From Vibrio splendidus (GTDB lineage Bacteria > Pseudomonadota > Gammaproteobacteria > Enterobacterales > Vibrionaceae): a stretch of 64,000 nt of DNA. Of the stretch, positions 53,387 through 62,417 are shown piece by piece. The translations under genes were made by a program, and so were the position numbers. The stretch covers positions 186,001 through 250,000 of the forward strand of contig NZ_MCUN01000004.1 of NCBI RefSeq assembly GCF_002873455.1, read 5' to 3'. Every line of letters starts with the position of its first letter. The stretch's first letter is position 1. The notes under the pieces are model-generated. The model was not told the origin of the DNA and searched no databases. It worked only from the letters and a program-made list of their open reading frames with translations.

Positions 53387-54817
53387 GTGACAGACTTAAT
53401 CAATTTGATGAACGATCTCCTTTGGGGATCTATCTTAGTTTACTTACTCGTTGGTGTGGGTATCTACTTCACTGTACGACTAGGCTTCATTCAATTCCGC
53501 CATTTCGGCCACATGTTCTCTGTTCTTAAAAACAGCCGTAAAGCAGACAGTGCTGGTATCTCTTCTTTCCAAGCTCTTTGTACTAGTCTAGCTGCTCGTG
53601 TTGGTACAGGTAACATGGCAGGTGTTGCTGTGGCACTAACCGCTGGTGGCCCTGGTGCTATCTTCTGGATGTGGCTAATCGCCATGCTAGGTATGGCAAC
53701 ATCGTTTGCAGAAAGCACACTGGCACAGTTATACAAAACTCGTGATAACGACGGTAACTACCGTGGTGGCCCTGCATACTACATGGAGAAAGGCCTAGGT
53801 ATGCGTTGGATGGGGGTTCTATTCTCTATCTTCCTAATCATCGCATTTGGTCTAGTCTTCAACGCGGTTCAAGCAAACGCAATTGCAAGCGCAATGAATA
53901 CGGCATTCGATTTTGAGCGCGGCTACGTTGGTGTTGGTATCGTAATTATCTCTGCATTCGTTATCTTCGGTGGTATCCGTAAGATCGCTCGTACTGCAGA
54001 AATCATTGTTCCAATCATGGCATTGGCTTACTTAGCTATCGCTATCTACGTAATGTTAATGAACATTGAGAAAGTGCCTGAAGTTCTGGCTCTTATCTTC
54101 AAGAGTGCTTTTGGTCTGCAAGAAGCAGCCGCGGGTGGCTTAGGTTACGCGATCGCACAAGCAATGATTAACGGCATCAAACGTGGTTTGTTCTCGAACG
54201 AAGCGGGTATGGGTTCTGCGCCAAACGCAGCAGCTTCTGCTACGCCTTACCCACCGCATCCAGCATCGCAAGGTTACGTGCAAATGCTAGGCGTATTCAT
54301 GGACACAATTGTTATCTGTTCAGCAACAGTAGCAATCATCCTGATGTCTGGTGAATATGTACCACATGGTGAAGTAACGGGTATCGAACTCACGCAACGT
54401 GCACTAACGGCACAAGTGGGCGAATGGGGCGGTATCTTTGTAGCGGTAGCGATTTTCTTCTTCGCTTTCACTTCAATCATTGCAAACTACTCGTACGCTG
54501 AAACGAACCTTATCTTCCTTGAGCACAACAACAAGAAAGGCCTAGTGCTATTCCGTATCGTTGTTCTGGGTATGGTTATGTTCGGCTCTTTGGCGACATT
54601 GCCAACAGTATGGGCACTGGCTGACGTATCGATGGGCCTAATGGCGATTGTAAACTTGGCGGCGATTATCCTGCTATCGGGTATCGTGATTAAGCTAGCG
54701 AAAGACTACAACCGTCAATTAGAAGCGGGTAAAGTACCAACGTTCGATGCGGATGATTTCCCAGAGCTTAAGGCTCAATTGGAAGATGGTATTTGGGTTA
54801 ACAACAAGAAGAAGTAA
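53387..54817 (+). CDS. Alanine/sodium symporter, AGCS family (YaaJ-like)
   Basis: A polytopic inner-membrane transporter of the alanine or glycine:cation symporter family. The family signature is visible in SSFQALCTSLAARVGTGNMAGVAVALTAGGPGA (near residues 56-88) and in NGIKRGLFSNEAGMGSAPNAAA, with about ten hydrophobic segments. The frame extends to a GTG at 53360, but GAGG at 53378-53381 places the start at GTG 53387 (476 residues). With yaaA downstream and thrABC upstream, its neighbourhood matches yaaJ of E. coli, which lies next to yaaA beyond the thr operon. Confidence 0.92.
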   Translation: MTDLINLMNDLLWGSILVYLLVGVGIYFTVRLGFIQFRHFGHMFSVLKNSRKADSAGISSFQALCTSLAARVGTGNMAGVAVALTAGGPGAIFWMWLIAMLGMATSFAESTLAQLYKTRDNDGNYRGGPAYYMEKGLGMRWMGVLFSIFLIIAFGLVFNAVQANAIASAMNTAFDFERGYVGVGIVIISAFVIFGGIRKIARTAEIIVPIMALAYLAIAIYVMLMNIEKVPEVLALIFKSAFGLQEAAAGGLGYAIAQAMINGIKRGLFSNEAGMGSAPNAAASATPYPPHPASQGYVQMLGVFMDTIVICSATVAIILMSGEYVPHGEVTGIELTQRALTAQVGEWGGIFVAVAIFFFAFTSIIANYSYAETNLIFLEHNNKKGLVLFRIVVLGMVMFGSLATLPTVWALADVSMGLMAIVNLAAIILLSGIVIKLAKDYNRQLEAGKVPTFDADDFPELKAQLEDGIWVNNKKK

Positions 54818-54857
54818 GCTTGTTGGAGTGATTCATCACTCATCCTAAAATCATTAG

Positions 54858-54887
54858 AAAGGCTAAGGTTTCGACCTTAGCCTTTTT
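54858..54887 (+). terminator. Intrinsic terminator after the symporter
   Basis: AAAGGCTAAGGT and ACCTTAGCC pair around TTCG, followed by five T's. Confidence 0.93.
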
Positions 54888-54971
54888 CTTTGCCTGCGAT
54901 TTTTTTCTGTTTGCAATTTCTATGTGTCTGCGACCTTTTCTTTGTAAGCAATTCTTCTTTGTAAGCGACTT
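54885..54971. repeat. Degenerate ~17-bp tandem repeat
   Basis: Five imperfect copies of a unit like TTTCTTTG-(2-3)-TGCGA-(2) follow the terminator. The last two are closest, sharing TTCTTTGTAAGC. The repeat lies between the symporter terminator and yaaA and has no coding role that I can see. Confidence 0.6.
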
Positions 54972-55077
54972 ATAGCTAGATCTGTCTATCAAAGTAATAG
55001 GAAGAGTCATAAAGACAAGTTGATGTTTTTTCTATACTCTAGCTGCATCCAGTTAGATAACCGATTAGGGTAAAGTT

Positions 55078-55854
55078 ATGTTAGTTGTCGTTTCTCCAGC
55101 CAAGACATTAGATTACGAATCACCATTAGCGACTGAGCGCTTCAGCCAGCCAGAGTTTGTTGAACACTCTGCAGAGCTTATTGAAGAGTGCCGCAAGCTG
55201 ACACCTGCTGATGTTTCAGCTCTGATGAAAGTAAGCGATAAGATTGCTGGGCTGAACGTAGCGCGCTTTGAGCAATGGAGCGAGACCTTTACCCAAGAGA
55301 ATGCTCGCCAAGCTATTTTGGCGTTCAAAGGTGACGTCTACACTGGCCTAGATGCTGAAACGTTATCGGACGAAGATTTTGACTACGCACAAAACCACCT
55401 GCGTATGCTTTCTGGGTTATATGGCTTGCTTAAGCCGTTAGATCTGATGCAGCCATACCGCCTAGAGATGGGTACACGCTTGGCTAATGCTCGTGGTACT
55501 AACTTGTACCAGTTCTGGGGCAACATTATCACAGACAAGCTGAATGAAGCGCTGAATGCTCAAGGCGATAATGTGTTGATCAACCTAGCATCGAACGAAT
55601 ACTTTAAAGCAGTGAAGCCGAAGAGCCTTGATGGTCAAATCATCACGCCAGTTTTTAAAGACTGTAAGAATGGTCAGTACAAGGTGATCAGCTTTTACGC
55701 CAAGAAAGCGCGTGGCATGATGGCTCGCTACATCATTGAGAACAAAATCGATTCCGTTGAAGCGCTGACCAAATTTGATACGGCGGGTTACTACTTCGTT
55801 GAAGAAGAGTCGAACGCGAAAGAGTTAGTCTTCAAGCGTGAAGAGCAAAACTAG
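55078..55854 (+). CDS. yaaA: Peroxide stress protein YaaA
   Basis: YaaA (DUF328) limits free intracellular iron and DNA damage during hydrogen peroxide stress in E. coli. The whole protein aligns in pattern with the family: [16 protein letters not shown] at the start, [38 protein letters not shown] and [13 protein letters not shown]. Length is 258 residues. The start is the first ATG, preceded by a weak GGGTAAAG-type ribosome site. It appears monocistronic. In E. coli it lies close to thrABC and yaaJ, as here. Confidence 0.94.
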   Translation: MLVVVSPAKTLDYESPLATERFSQPEFVEHSAELIEECRKLTPADVSALMKVSDKIAGLNVARFEQWSETFTQENARQAILAFKGDVYTGLDAETLSDEDFDYAQNHLRMLSGLYGLLKPLDLMQPYRLEMGTRLANARGTNLYQFWGNIITDKLNEALNAQGDNVLINLASNEYFKAVKPKSLDGQIITPVFKDCKNGQYKVISFYAKKARGMMARYIIENKIDSVEALTKFDTAGYYFVEEESNAKELVFKREEQN

Positions 55855-55904
55855 TGGCTCTTGGTTAATTAGTCACTCTTGGTTAACTAGTTACTCTCGG
55901 TCTG
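55851..55904. repeat. 18-bp tandem repeat overlapping the yaaA stop codon
   Basis: Three units start at 55851, 55869 and 55887. The first two share CTCTTGGTTAA and a TAGT core; the third is more divergent (CTCTCGGTCTG). The yaaA TAG stop (55852-55854) lies in the first unit. Confidence 0.8.
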
Positions 55905-55976
55905 AGCCTAGAATTAAACTTAGATACCGAGCTATTTAGCCTGACCACAAGCCAAACAATAATAAACCAGACAAAG

Positions 55977-56010
55977 AAAAGCCCCATACAGAGAACTGCA
56001 TGGGGCTTTT
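55977..56010 (-). terminator. Bidirectional terminator, yaaA / srmB
   Basis: GCCCCAT (55981-55987) pairs with ATGGGGC (56000-56006), with an inner CAG/CTG stem around AGAA. A's and T's flank it on both sides, so it can serve convergent yaaA and srmB. Confidence 0.9.
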
Positions 56011-56036
56011 TATTGAATCATTGAAAGGCGGTTAGA

Positions 56037-57302
56037 TTACTTGTTCTTAACGGCTTTCTTTTTCTTAGCGATTTTCTTTTTCTTAGCAATTTTTTGCTTC
56101 GCGACCGCTTTCTTGTCTTCTTTCTTCGGTTTCTTCTTCTTCGTTACCGCGGCTTTCTTATGCGTTGGGCGCATGCCTTCGATGAAGCGTTCTTTGATCG
56201 CATCTTCAGTGTAACGAGCCACACGTTCAATCATTAGCTGATCGTGCGCTTCAATGATAGAAACCGCGTTACCTTTCTTACCTGCACGAGCCGTACGGCC
56301 GATACGGTGAAGGTAGACATCTGCTGTACGCGGCATGTCGTAGTTAATAACGTGGCTCACATCTGGAAGATCGATACCACGAGCTGCTACGTCAGTTGCT
56401 AGCAGTACGTTGATAGAACCATCGCGGAAACGAGAAATCGCGTTGTTACGACGATCTTGAGGCATTTCACCTTGGATCCACACACACGGGATCTGTGCGC
56501 TTTCTAGTTGACCTCGTAGCTCACCTAGGCGGTCACGCGTCTTCAAGAAGATGATGCTGCGTTCAGCTTGCTCTGTGATGATATGTTTTAGGATATCAAG
56601 CTTGTGCTTAGCTGAATCGGCGCGGTGATACCATTGAGTGATCTTCTTACGTTCACGCAACGATGATTTAGCATCGATCTCTGCTGGATTTTTCAGTAGA
56701 TCTTCAGTGAAACCTTCAATGCCTTTACCTTCTAGCGTTGCTGAGAACAGTAAAGTTTGTTTACGCCAGCGACACTCTGCAGACAGACGGTCAACAACAG
56801 GACCAAAGCCCATGTCTAGCATACGGTCGGCTTCATCCAATACTAGCCACTCAATCGCACGACAATCGAAACGCTCGCCTTCAATGTATTCCATTAAACG
56901 ACCAGGTGTTGCCACTACGATATCTTGAGTCGTGCTTAAGATATCTGCGTGCTCTTGATACATCACACCGCCCGTGATCGTGAAGATGTTCAGGCTGGTG
57001 TATTTAGCAAGCTCACGTGCTTGTTCGGTGATCTGCATTGCTAGTTCACGCGTTGGCGTCAGGATAAGCATACGTGCAGGGCCAGATTTCTTACGTGGGA
57101 AATCCAGTAGGTATTGCAGTGCTGGCAATACAAATGATGCTGTTTTACCAGTACCTGTTGGCGCAGAAGCCAAAACGTCTCTTCCATCTAACGCTTGTGG
57201 GATTGCTTCAGCTTGTATCTGTGTTGGGCGTTCGTAGCCCATTTCGTCAATTGCTTTAAGCAGCTCTTGGTTTAGATCGAGTTCTGCAAAGGTTCTGATC
57301 AC
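56037..57302 (-). CDS. srmB: DEAD-box RNA helicase SrmB
   Basis: SrmB assists assembly of the large ribosomal subunit. The helicase motifs are in order: Q motif near residues 4-30, motif I ASAPTGTGKT near 49-58, PTRELA, LDEADRMLDMGF, SATLEGKG, then RSIIFLKTR, ATDVAARGIDLPD and HRIGRTARAGKKG. The last 45 residues are nearly all lysine, alanine and other basic residues and likely bind RNA. The start is GTG with GGAG nine bases upstream. Length is 421 residues. trmN6 lies just upstream on the same strand, as in E. coli the two genes are neighbours. Confidence 0.94.
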   Translation of the reverse strand: MIRTFAELDLNQELLKAIDEMGYERPTQIQAEAIPQALDGRDVLASAPTGTGKTASFVLPALQYLLDFPRKKSGPARMLILTPTRELAMQITEQARELAKYTSLNIFTITGGVMYQEHADILSTTQDIVVATPGRLMEYIEGERFDCRAIEWLVLDEADRMLDMGFGPVVDRLSAECRWRKQTLLFSATLEGKGIEGFTEDLLKNPAEIDAKSSLRERKKITQWYHRADSAKHKLDILKHIITEQAERSIIFLKTRDRLGELRGQLESAQIPCVWIQGEMPQDRRNNAISRFRDGSINVLLATDVAARGIDLPDVSHVINYDMPRTADVYLHRIGRTARAGKKGNAVSIIEAHDQLMIERVARYTEDAIKERFIEGMRPTHKKAAVTKKKKPKKEDKKAVAKQKIAKKKKIAKKKKAVKNK

Positions 57303-57409
57303 TGTTGTTTCTCCACAAGCAATAAATGTTTCTGCCTCAAAAAGCAGACGATAAAAAAGAGTAGTCGGACATTATAGAAGCATTAGTGATTAGGATCACA
57401 TGGTATTTG

Positions 57410-58138
57410 CTACATCTTGAGATAAAAATCTTTAGTAAGGGCAATAAATGCCTCGCTATAACCGCCATTGTTATGGATCGTAAGCGATTCACGCTGCAAA
57501 TCTTGCTCACAAACAGGATCTTTAGACAATTCAAACAGAACTCGAATTGCCGGTTTTCTGTCTGTTGTTTTCACATCAAGGCGCTTTGCTAGGTACCAAC
57601 CACATTGTTGGGCAAGCTTGATGAAGCCTTCTCCCTCGGTCGTCGGCAGGATAAAACTGGCTGTAGCGGCAGTAGTCGTTATCTCGAAACAACGCTGAGC
57701 AAGCTCAAGATGATCCAAACTATCGGTGTGTCTTGCGATAGCTCTTTGGCTTTGCTGTGCCTGCTCTCCAGAGTTGAAGTAAGGCGGATTACAAATTATT
57801 GCATCAAATCGTTTCGAGAACTCCGTGGTTAATACGCTGCCATGATGAAGGGAAATACGATCTTGCCATGGCGACTGTTTAATATTGACTGTTGCTGCAT
57901 CAATGGCGTGCTGATCAATATCGATCGCTGAGATATAGGTGTCTTCAAAACGCTGTGCAGCCATCAAGGCCAGCAACCCTGTTCCTGTCCCTATGTCGAG
58001 TACCGATGATTTCGGCGCAAGGTTTGCCCAAGCGCCAAGTAACACGCCATCAGTACTTACGGGCATGCCACTTTGTCCTCCGTAAATAGAGAATTTTTTG
58101 AAATTGAAGCTTTTGGTTTCTATTGTTTTATCTGTCAT
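57410..58138 (-). CDS. trmN6: tRNA1(Val) (adenine-N6)-methyltransferase
   Basis: TrmN6 (YfiC) methylates A37 of tRNA1(Val). The SAM-binding motif [18 protein letters not shown] lies near residues 45-62, [13 protein letters not shown] follows, and the catalytic NPPY motif is in [12 protein letters not shown] near residue 115. The opening [24 protein letters not shown] is typical. Length is 242 residues. It lies 107 bases upstream of srmB in the same direction. Confidence 0.93.
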   Translation of the reverse strand: MTDKTIETKSFNFKKFSIYGGQSGMPVSTDGVLLGAWANLAPKSSVLDIGTGTGLLALMAAQRFEDTYISAIDIDQHAIDAATVNIKQSPWQDRISLHHGSVLTTEFSKRFDAIICNPPYFNSGEQAQQSQRAIARHTDSLDHLELAQRCFEITTTAATASFILPTTEGEGFIKLAQQCGWYLAKRLDVKTTDRKPAIRVLFELSKDPVCEQDLQRESLTIHNNGGYSEAFIALTKDFYLKM

Positions 58139-58452
58139 TAATGTTCTGAGTATCGAGATATTTTAAGTGATTAGCTCTAATGTTAACCAGTTGTATGGAT
58201 CAATGTTCTGGTTGGGTAACTATTGTTGTGCGTTATGGTTAGTTTATAATTATGTCTATTTTTCCATATCCAGTGTAATCCACTGCTTTTTGTTCGCATA
58301 TGCAAATTTATATGGTGTTTTTTTGTGGTGACTTGCAGCTAGCTAAGTGTTTCGTCATTATGCGCGACTATTTTAAAGATTGATTGGCAGCCTTGAGCTG
58401 TAACATTCATGTAAACACAACATAAATTCATAAATATAATTAAGGATTATCT
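58139..58452. promoter_or_regulatory. Gene-free divergent region, trmN6 / brnQ
   Basis: A 314-base AT-rich gap between divergent genes. The brnQ Shine-Dalgarno (AAGGAT, 58442-58447) is at its end. I see no ORF, strong palindrome or clear promoter. Confidence 0.5.
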
Positions 58453-59766
58453 GTGAAACAGAGTCTAAAACTAACAGATATAATGGCATTGGGCTTTATG
58501 CTTTTTGCGTTTTTCTTGGGTGCGGGTAACATCATCTTCCCACCTCTAGCTGGCCAATTGGCTGGTGACCACTTTCTTCCAGCGATGTCTGGTTTTCTGC
58601 TGACCGCCGTTGGTCTGCCGTTAATCACTATCGTCGCAGTTGCAGTGGCTGGTGGCTCTTGGGGTCATTTAACCAAAGATCTTCCAAAGCGAGCTGCAAC
58701 CATCATGGCTGTGTTGATCTTTATCATCATCGGCCCTGCATTTGCTGCGCCACGTACCGGCCTTGTTGCTTATGAGATGGCGGTGAAACCGTTCTTCATC
58801 GATGCCTCTCAAGCTCACCTAACTCTCTTTTCGATTGCATTTTTTGTAGTAGCGATGTTCTTTTCATGGTCGCAAGGTAAGCTTATCGACGTCATTGGTA
58901 AGGTACTTACGCCAGCACTATTCGTTGGTTTAGTTGTACTTGCGGTTGCTGTATTTGTTAACCCACAAGGTGACATTCTTGCGGCTCACGGTGAATACAT
59001 TACTCAACCACTGACCAAAGGTTTCCTTGAAGGCTACAACACTATGGATACTTTTGCTTCGCTGATGTTTGGTATGTTGATCGTTGATGCGATTCGCAGC
59101 AAGGGCATTACTGATCGTGCAGCGACGACTAAGTACCTTATCAGCGCAGGTTGTATTGCCGCGGCTGGTTTAGCGTTTGTTTACATCTCTCTGTTCTTCT
59201 TGGGCGCAACAAGCGCAACAGTCGCAGCGGGTGCGGACAATGGCGGCGCTATCTTAAGTCTTTACGTTCAATCACTGTTTGGTCCATCAGGTCAGCTAGT
59301 ACTTTCAGTGATCGTATTGTTGGCGTGTCTAACAACGGCGATTGGCCTTGTTTCAGCATGTTCTGATTATTTCAGCTCGCTAACGCCTCTGTCTTACAAA
59401 ACTTGGGTAATCATCAACGGTGTAGCTTGTGCAACCGTTGCGAACGTTGGCCTTTCTCAACTGATTTCTCTGTCTGTTCCAGTACTGTTTGCACTGTACC
59501 CAGTCGCTATCGCTCTAGTCGCACTGACGTTCTTGCGTAGCCGTTTCCCTAATCCAAAAGCCGCTTACCGTGTGGTTGTATTAGTGTCGCTTCTGTTTGC
59601 TCTTATTGATGGCGCAAAAGTAGCGGGTGTAGATGTATCTGCACTTAAAATGCTGCCACTATTTGAGATCGGTATGGGTTGGTTACTTCCAACTGCTGCA
59701 GCAATCATCTGCATGTTCTTTGTTGGTAAAGCAACAGAACAAGAGATGGCTGAAGAGACCGTTTAA
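58453..59766 (+). CDS. brnQ: Branched-chain amino acid transporter BrnQ (LIVCS family)
   Basis: BrnQ imports leucine, isoleucine and valine with sodium or protons. The family opening is very clear: LTDIMALGFMLFAFFLGAGNIIFPPLAGQLAG (residues about 5-37), followed by GPAFAAPRTGLVAYEM, and about 12 hydrophobic segments over 437 residues. The start is GTG with AAGGAT six bases before it. It is monocistronic and closed by a strong terminator. Its product supplies amino acids that also signal through Lrp, but no Lrp site was identified. Confidence 0.95.
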   Translation: MKQSLKLTDIMALGFMLFAFFLGAGNIIFPPLAGQLAGDHFLPAMSGFLLTAVGLPLITIVAVAVAGGSWGHLTKDLPKRAATIMAVLIFIIIGPAFAAPRTGLVAYEMAVKPFFIDASQAHLTLFSIAFFVVAMFFSWSQGKLIDVIGKVLTPALFVGLVVLAVAVFVNPQGDILAAHGEYITQPLTKGFLEGYNTMDTFASLMFGMLIVDAIRSKGITDRAATTKYLISAGCIAAAGLAFVYISLFFLGATSATVAAGADNGGAILSLYVQSLFGPSGQLVLSVIVLLACLTTAIGLVSACSDYFSSLTPLSYKTWVIINGVACATVANVGLSQLISLSVPVLFALYPVAIALVALTFLRSRFPNPKAAYRVVVLVSLLFALIDGAKVAGVDVSALKMLPLFEIGMGWLLPTAAAIICMFFVGKATEQEMAEETV

Positions 59767-59817
59767 TCTTCCGTTGAGATTAAATCGTTAGTCCGTATTC
59801 AATATAAAGTTGAATAG

Positions 59818-59854
59818 AAAAGGCCTCATTACTTCGCAGTAATGAGGCCTTTTT
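59818..59854 (+). terminator. Bidirectional terminator, brnQ / fldB
   Basis: GGCCTCATTACT (59822-59833) and AGTAATGAGGCC (59838-59849) form a perfect 12-bp stem around TCGC, with A's before and five T's after. Confidence 0.94.
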
Positions 59855-59890
59855 GTATCTAATCGATGATGTTCTTTCTGCCTGAAGCGC

Positions 59891-59922
59891 TTAGCTCTTA
59901 GTCCTTAGCTAGTAGCTCTTAG
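59891..59922. repeat. Short direct repeat between brnQ and fldB
   Basis: TAGCTCTTAG occurs at 59892-59901 and again at 59913-59922, a period of 21 bases, with a further TTAGCT between them (59905-59910). It looks like a decayed tandem repeat. Confidence 0.55.
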
Positions 59923-59946
59923 ATCTGAACTCTAAGGAAGCAGAAC

Positions 59947-60468
59947 TTATAGCTTTTCGCTGTACTCGACGAGTACTTGTTCAACCCAAGTTGCGATACG
60001 TTCGTCGCTGAGTTCGTATTGTGAGTCTTCATCCAGAGCCAAACCAACGAATTGCGATTTGTCTTCTGTCAGGGCTTTAGATGCTTCGAATTCGTAGCTG
60101 TCATCATTTGGCCAGAAGCCGACAAACTCAGCGCCTGCGGTTTTCAGTTCATCATGCAATAGACCCATCGCATCTAAGAACCATTCACCGTAGCCCTCTT
60201 GATCACCTAGACCAAACAGAGCCACAACCTTGCCTTTCATTGGCGTTGTTGCGATGTCTTCCCACAACTCATTCCAATCTTCTTGAATTTCACCGAAATC
60301 CCACGTTGAGATACCCAGCAGTAAAAGGTCGTAGTCCGCCATAAAAGAAAGAGGGGTTTCTTTCACGTTATGGATATCAACTAGGTCTTCACCAATAATG
60401 CCGCGAATTTTCTCTGCTGCCATTTCGGTATAGCAGGTGGTTGAGCCGTAAAATAATCCAATTTTCAT
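59947..60468 (-). CDS. fldB: Flavodoxin FldB
   Basis: A 173-residue long-chain flavodoxin carrying FMN. The phosphate loop is [16 protein letters not shown] (residues 5-20) and the flavin-stacking region [17 protein letters not shown] is near 52-68; the long-chain insertion is present in the C-terminal half. The length and the TTCYTE loop match FldB of E. coli (173 residues). It is divergent from xerD, the same arrangement as in E. coli. Confidence 0.92.
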   Translation of the reverse strand: MKIGLFYGSTTCYTEMAAEKIRGIIGEDLVDIHNVKETPLSFMADYDLLLLGISTWDFGEIQEDWNELWEDIATTPMKGKVVALFGLGDQEGYGEWFLDAMGLLHDELKTAGAEFVGFWPNDDSYEFEASKALTEDKSQFVGLALDEDSQYELSDERIATWVEQVLVEYSEKL

Positions 60469-60618
60469 AGCAAACGTTCGATTTTAATTTCAGATGGCGA
60501 ATTCTAACCATAAATCGACTTCGATTGCAGCGATTATCCGCTCAAGTCGTAATTTTTATGGCATTCATATTTGCTCTGACATACTCTCAAAACAGTTTCC
60601 AATATTGTGAGTAACACT

Positions 60619-61533
60619 ATGCAGTCGCCTCAAGGGCAGAGCGCAGACCACGGTCTCGTTGAGCAGTTTTTAGATGCTATGTGGATGGAGAGGGGATTAT
60701 CGGAGAATACGCTTGTCTCATATCGTACCGATTTGTCCAAGCTTCTAACGTGGATGGAAAAGAACAACTACCGCCTCGACTTTATTAGCCTTTCGGGTCT
60801 ACAAGACTATCAAGGTTGGTTAGCCGACGCTGATTTTAAGCAGACTTCCCGTGCTCGCATGTTGTCGGCAATTCGTCGTCTGTTCCAATACTTGCACCGC
60901 GAGAAAGTGAGAGGGGATGACCCAAGTGCATTGTTGATCAGCCCTAAACTGCCACAACGCCTACCGAAAGATTTGAGTGAAGAACAAGTTGACGCCTTGC
61001 TTGAGTCACCTGATCCCAACGATCCTATTGAGCTTCGTGACAAAGCGATGCTTGAGTTACTCTATGCTACTGGGCTGCGTGTTACTGAACTGGTCAGTTT
61101 AACGATGGAAAATATTAGCTTAAGACAAGGCGTGGTTCGTGTTATTGGTAAGGGCGGCAAAGAGCGCTTGGTGCCAATGGGCGAAAATGCCGTGGACTGG
61201 ATTGAGACTTTTATTGAACAAGGTCGTCCGCAATTACTCGGTGAAAAGAGTTCTGATGTCGTTTTCCCTAGCAAACGCGCCAAGCAAATGACCCGTCAGA
61301 CGTTCTGGTATCGTATTAAGCATTACTCAGTTATTGCTGGTATAGACACAGAACTATTGTCACCACACGTATTAAGACACGCTTTTGCGACTCATTTACT
61401 GAACTATGGTGCAGATCTCAGGGTCGTACAGATGTTGCTTGGGCATAGTGACTTATCGACAACCCAAATTTATACTCACGTGGCGACAGAAAGGCTGAAG
61501 CAAATTCACGCGCAGCATCACCCACGTGCTTAA
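60619..61533 (+). CDS. xerD: Site-specific tyrosine recombinase XerD
   Basis: XerD resolves chromosome dimers at dif with XerC under FtsK control. From the ATG at 60619 the catalytic residues are R154 (TGLRVTEL), K178 (GKGGKERLVPM), H250 and R253 (HVLRHAFATHLL), H276 (LLGHSDLSTTQ) and the nucleophile Y285 (IYTHV). This start gives 304 residues; a GTG at 60607 would add four. The N-terminal SAM-like DNA-binding domain begins LVEQFLDAMWMERGLSENTL. It leads a xerD-dsbC-recJ cluster as in E. coli and is unrelated to any integron or phage integrase signal here. Confidence 0.95.
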   Translation: MQSPQGQSADHGLVEQFLDAMWMERGLSENTLVSYRTDLSKLLTWMEKNNYRLDFISLSGLQDYQGWLADADFKQTSRARMLSAIRRLFQYLHREKVRGDDPSALLISPKLPQRLPKDLSEEQVDALLESPDPNDPIELRDKAMLELLYATGLRVTELVSLTMENISLRQGVVRVIGKGGKERLVPMGENAVDWIETFIEQGRPQLLGEKSSDVVFPSKRAKQMTRQTFWYRIKHYSVIAGIDTELLSPHVLRHAFATHLLNYGADLRVVQMLLGHSDLSTTQIYTHVATERLKQIHAQHHPRA

Positions 61534-61559
61534 ATCCATTTATTTTTAAGGTGAACTTA

Positions 61560-62339
61560 ATGAGCGTATTACGCCGTCTTCCTCTATTAGTGCTTCCTCT
61601 CATGATTACTGCATGTAATGCATCAGAAGCGAAAGTAGAACAAACATCAACAGCCGTAGAAGTTGCTCCAGCTCAAGCTATTGATACAGCAGCGTTAACT
61701 CAACGTTTTGAAAAAATCGGTATCAAGGTAGAGAAGATCGTCCCTTCAGACATCGATGGCCTATTAGAGATTCAAACTAACAGTGGCATTATCTTTTCTT
61801 CTCCAGAGGGCGATCACTTTCTAGCCGGCACTCTTTATTCTTTGGATGATAACGGAAAATTCAGTGACGTTTTGGCTGAGCGTCAAGCTCCGCTTAATGC
61901 TGAAAAGGTCGCGGCGATGTCGGATACGGTTATCGAATATAAAGCCGATAACGAAAAGTACGTCGTGACGGTATTTACTGACATTACGTGTGGTTACTGT
62001 GTTCGTCTGCATAGCCAAATGCAAGGCTATAACGACCTAGGTATCACCGTTCGCTACATGGCTTACCCACGTCAAGGTGCGACAGGACAAGTTGCCGACC
62101 AAATGGCAGCAATCTGGGCATCAGAAGATCCAAAAGCAGCGATGCACAATGCGAAAGTTAATCGTGAAATGCCATCGGCTGGTACTGATCTCACAGAGCA
62201 AAAGCAAATTATTGCGAAACAATACCAATTGGGTCGTGAGCTTGGCATCAATGGCACACCTGCTATCGTGCTAGCAAGCGGTGAGTTGGTGAGTGGTTAC
62301 TTACCGCCAGCACAACTTCTTCAACGTTTAGAGCAATAA
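61560..62339 (+). CDS. dsbC: Thiol:disulfide interchange protein DsbC, with lipobox
   Basis: DsbC isomerises wrong disulfides in the periplasm. The thioredoxin active site is C144-G-Y-C147, and the cis-proline loop is NGTPAIVL. The signal peptide ends in I16-T17-A18-C19, a valid lipobox, so the protein may be a lipoprotein. Only three cysteines exist; the second, structural disulfide of E. coli DsbC is absent (IWA and PSAGT replace the two cysteine positions). AAGG eight bases before the ATG supports the start; a GTG at 61551 is less likely. Length is 259 residues. Confidence 0.9.
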   Translation: MSVLRRLPLLVLPLMITACNASEAKVEQTSTAVEVAPAQAIDTAALTQRFEKIGIKVEKIVPSDIDGLLEIQTNSGIIFSSPEGDHFLAGTLYSLDDNGKFSDVLAERQAPLNAEKVAAMSDTVIEYKADNEKYVVTVFTDITCGYCVRLHSQMQGYNDLGITVRYMAYPRQGATGQVADQMAAIWASEDPKAAMHNAKVNREMPSAGTDLTEQKQIIAKQYQLGRELGINGTPAIVLASGELVSGYLPPAQLLQRLEQ

Positions 62340-62382
62340 TATCGTTTCTGTATTGCCAATTTGTCCTCCATGTTTTTGATTT

Positions 62383-62417
62383 AAGGAGTGGCCTGATTAA
62401 TATCAGGCCCATTTTAT
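62383..62417 (+). promoter_or_regulatory. Hairpin between the recJ Shine-Dalgarno and start codon
   Basis: AAGGAG (62383-62388) lies 29 bases before the recJ ATG, too far for direct use. GGCCTGAT (62390-62397) and ATCAGGCC (62402-62409) form a perfect 8-bp stem around TAAT in between. If folded, it leaves about 9 bases between AAGGAG and ATG, a normal spacing. It is followed by CATTTTAT, so it could also be a weak terminator for dsbC. Confidence 0.55.

Noticed and set aside
60619..61533. The tyrosine recombinase as a sign of an integron or prophage
   Set aside because: It is XerD by sequence and by its fldB/dsbC/recJ neighbours; no attachment-site repeats or phage genes surround it.
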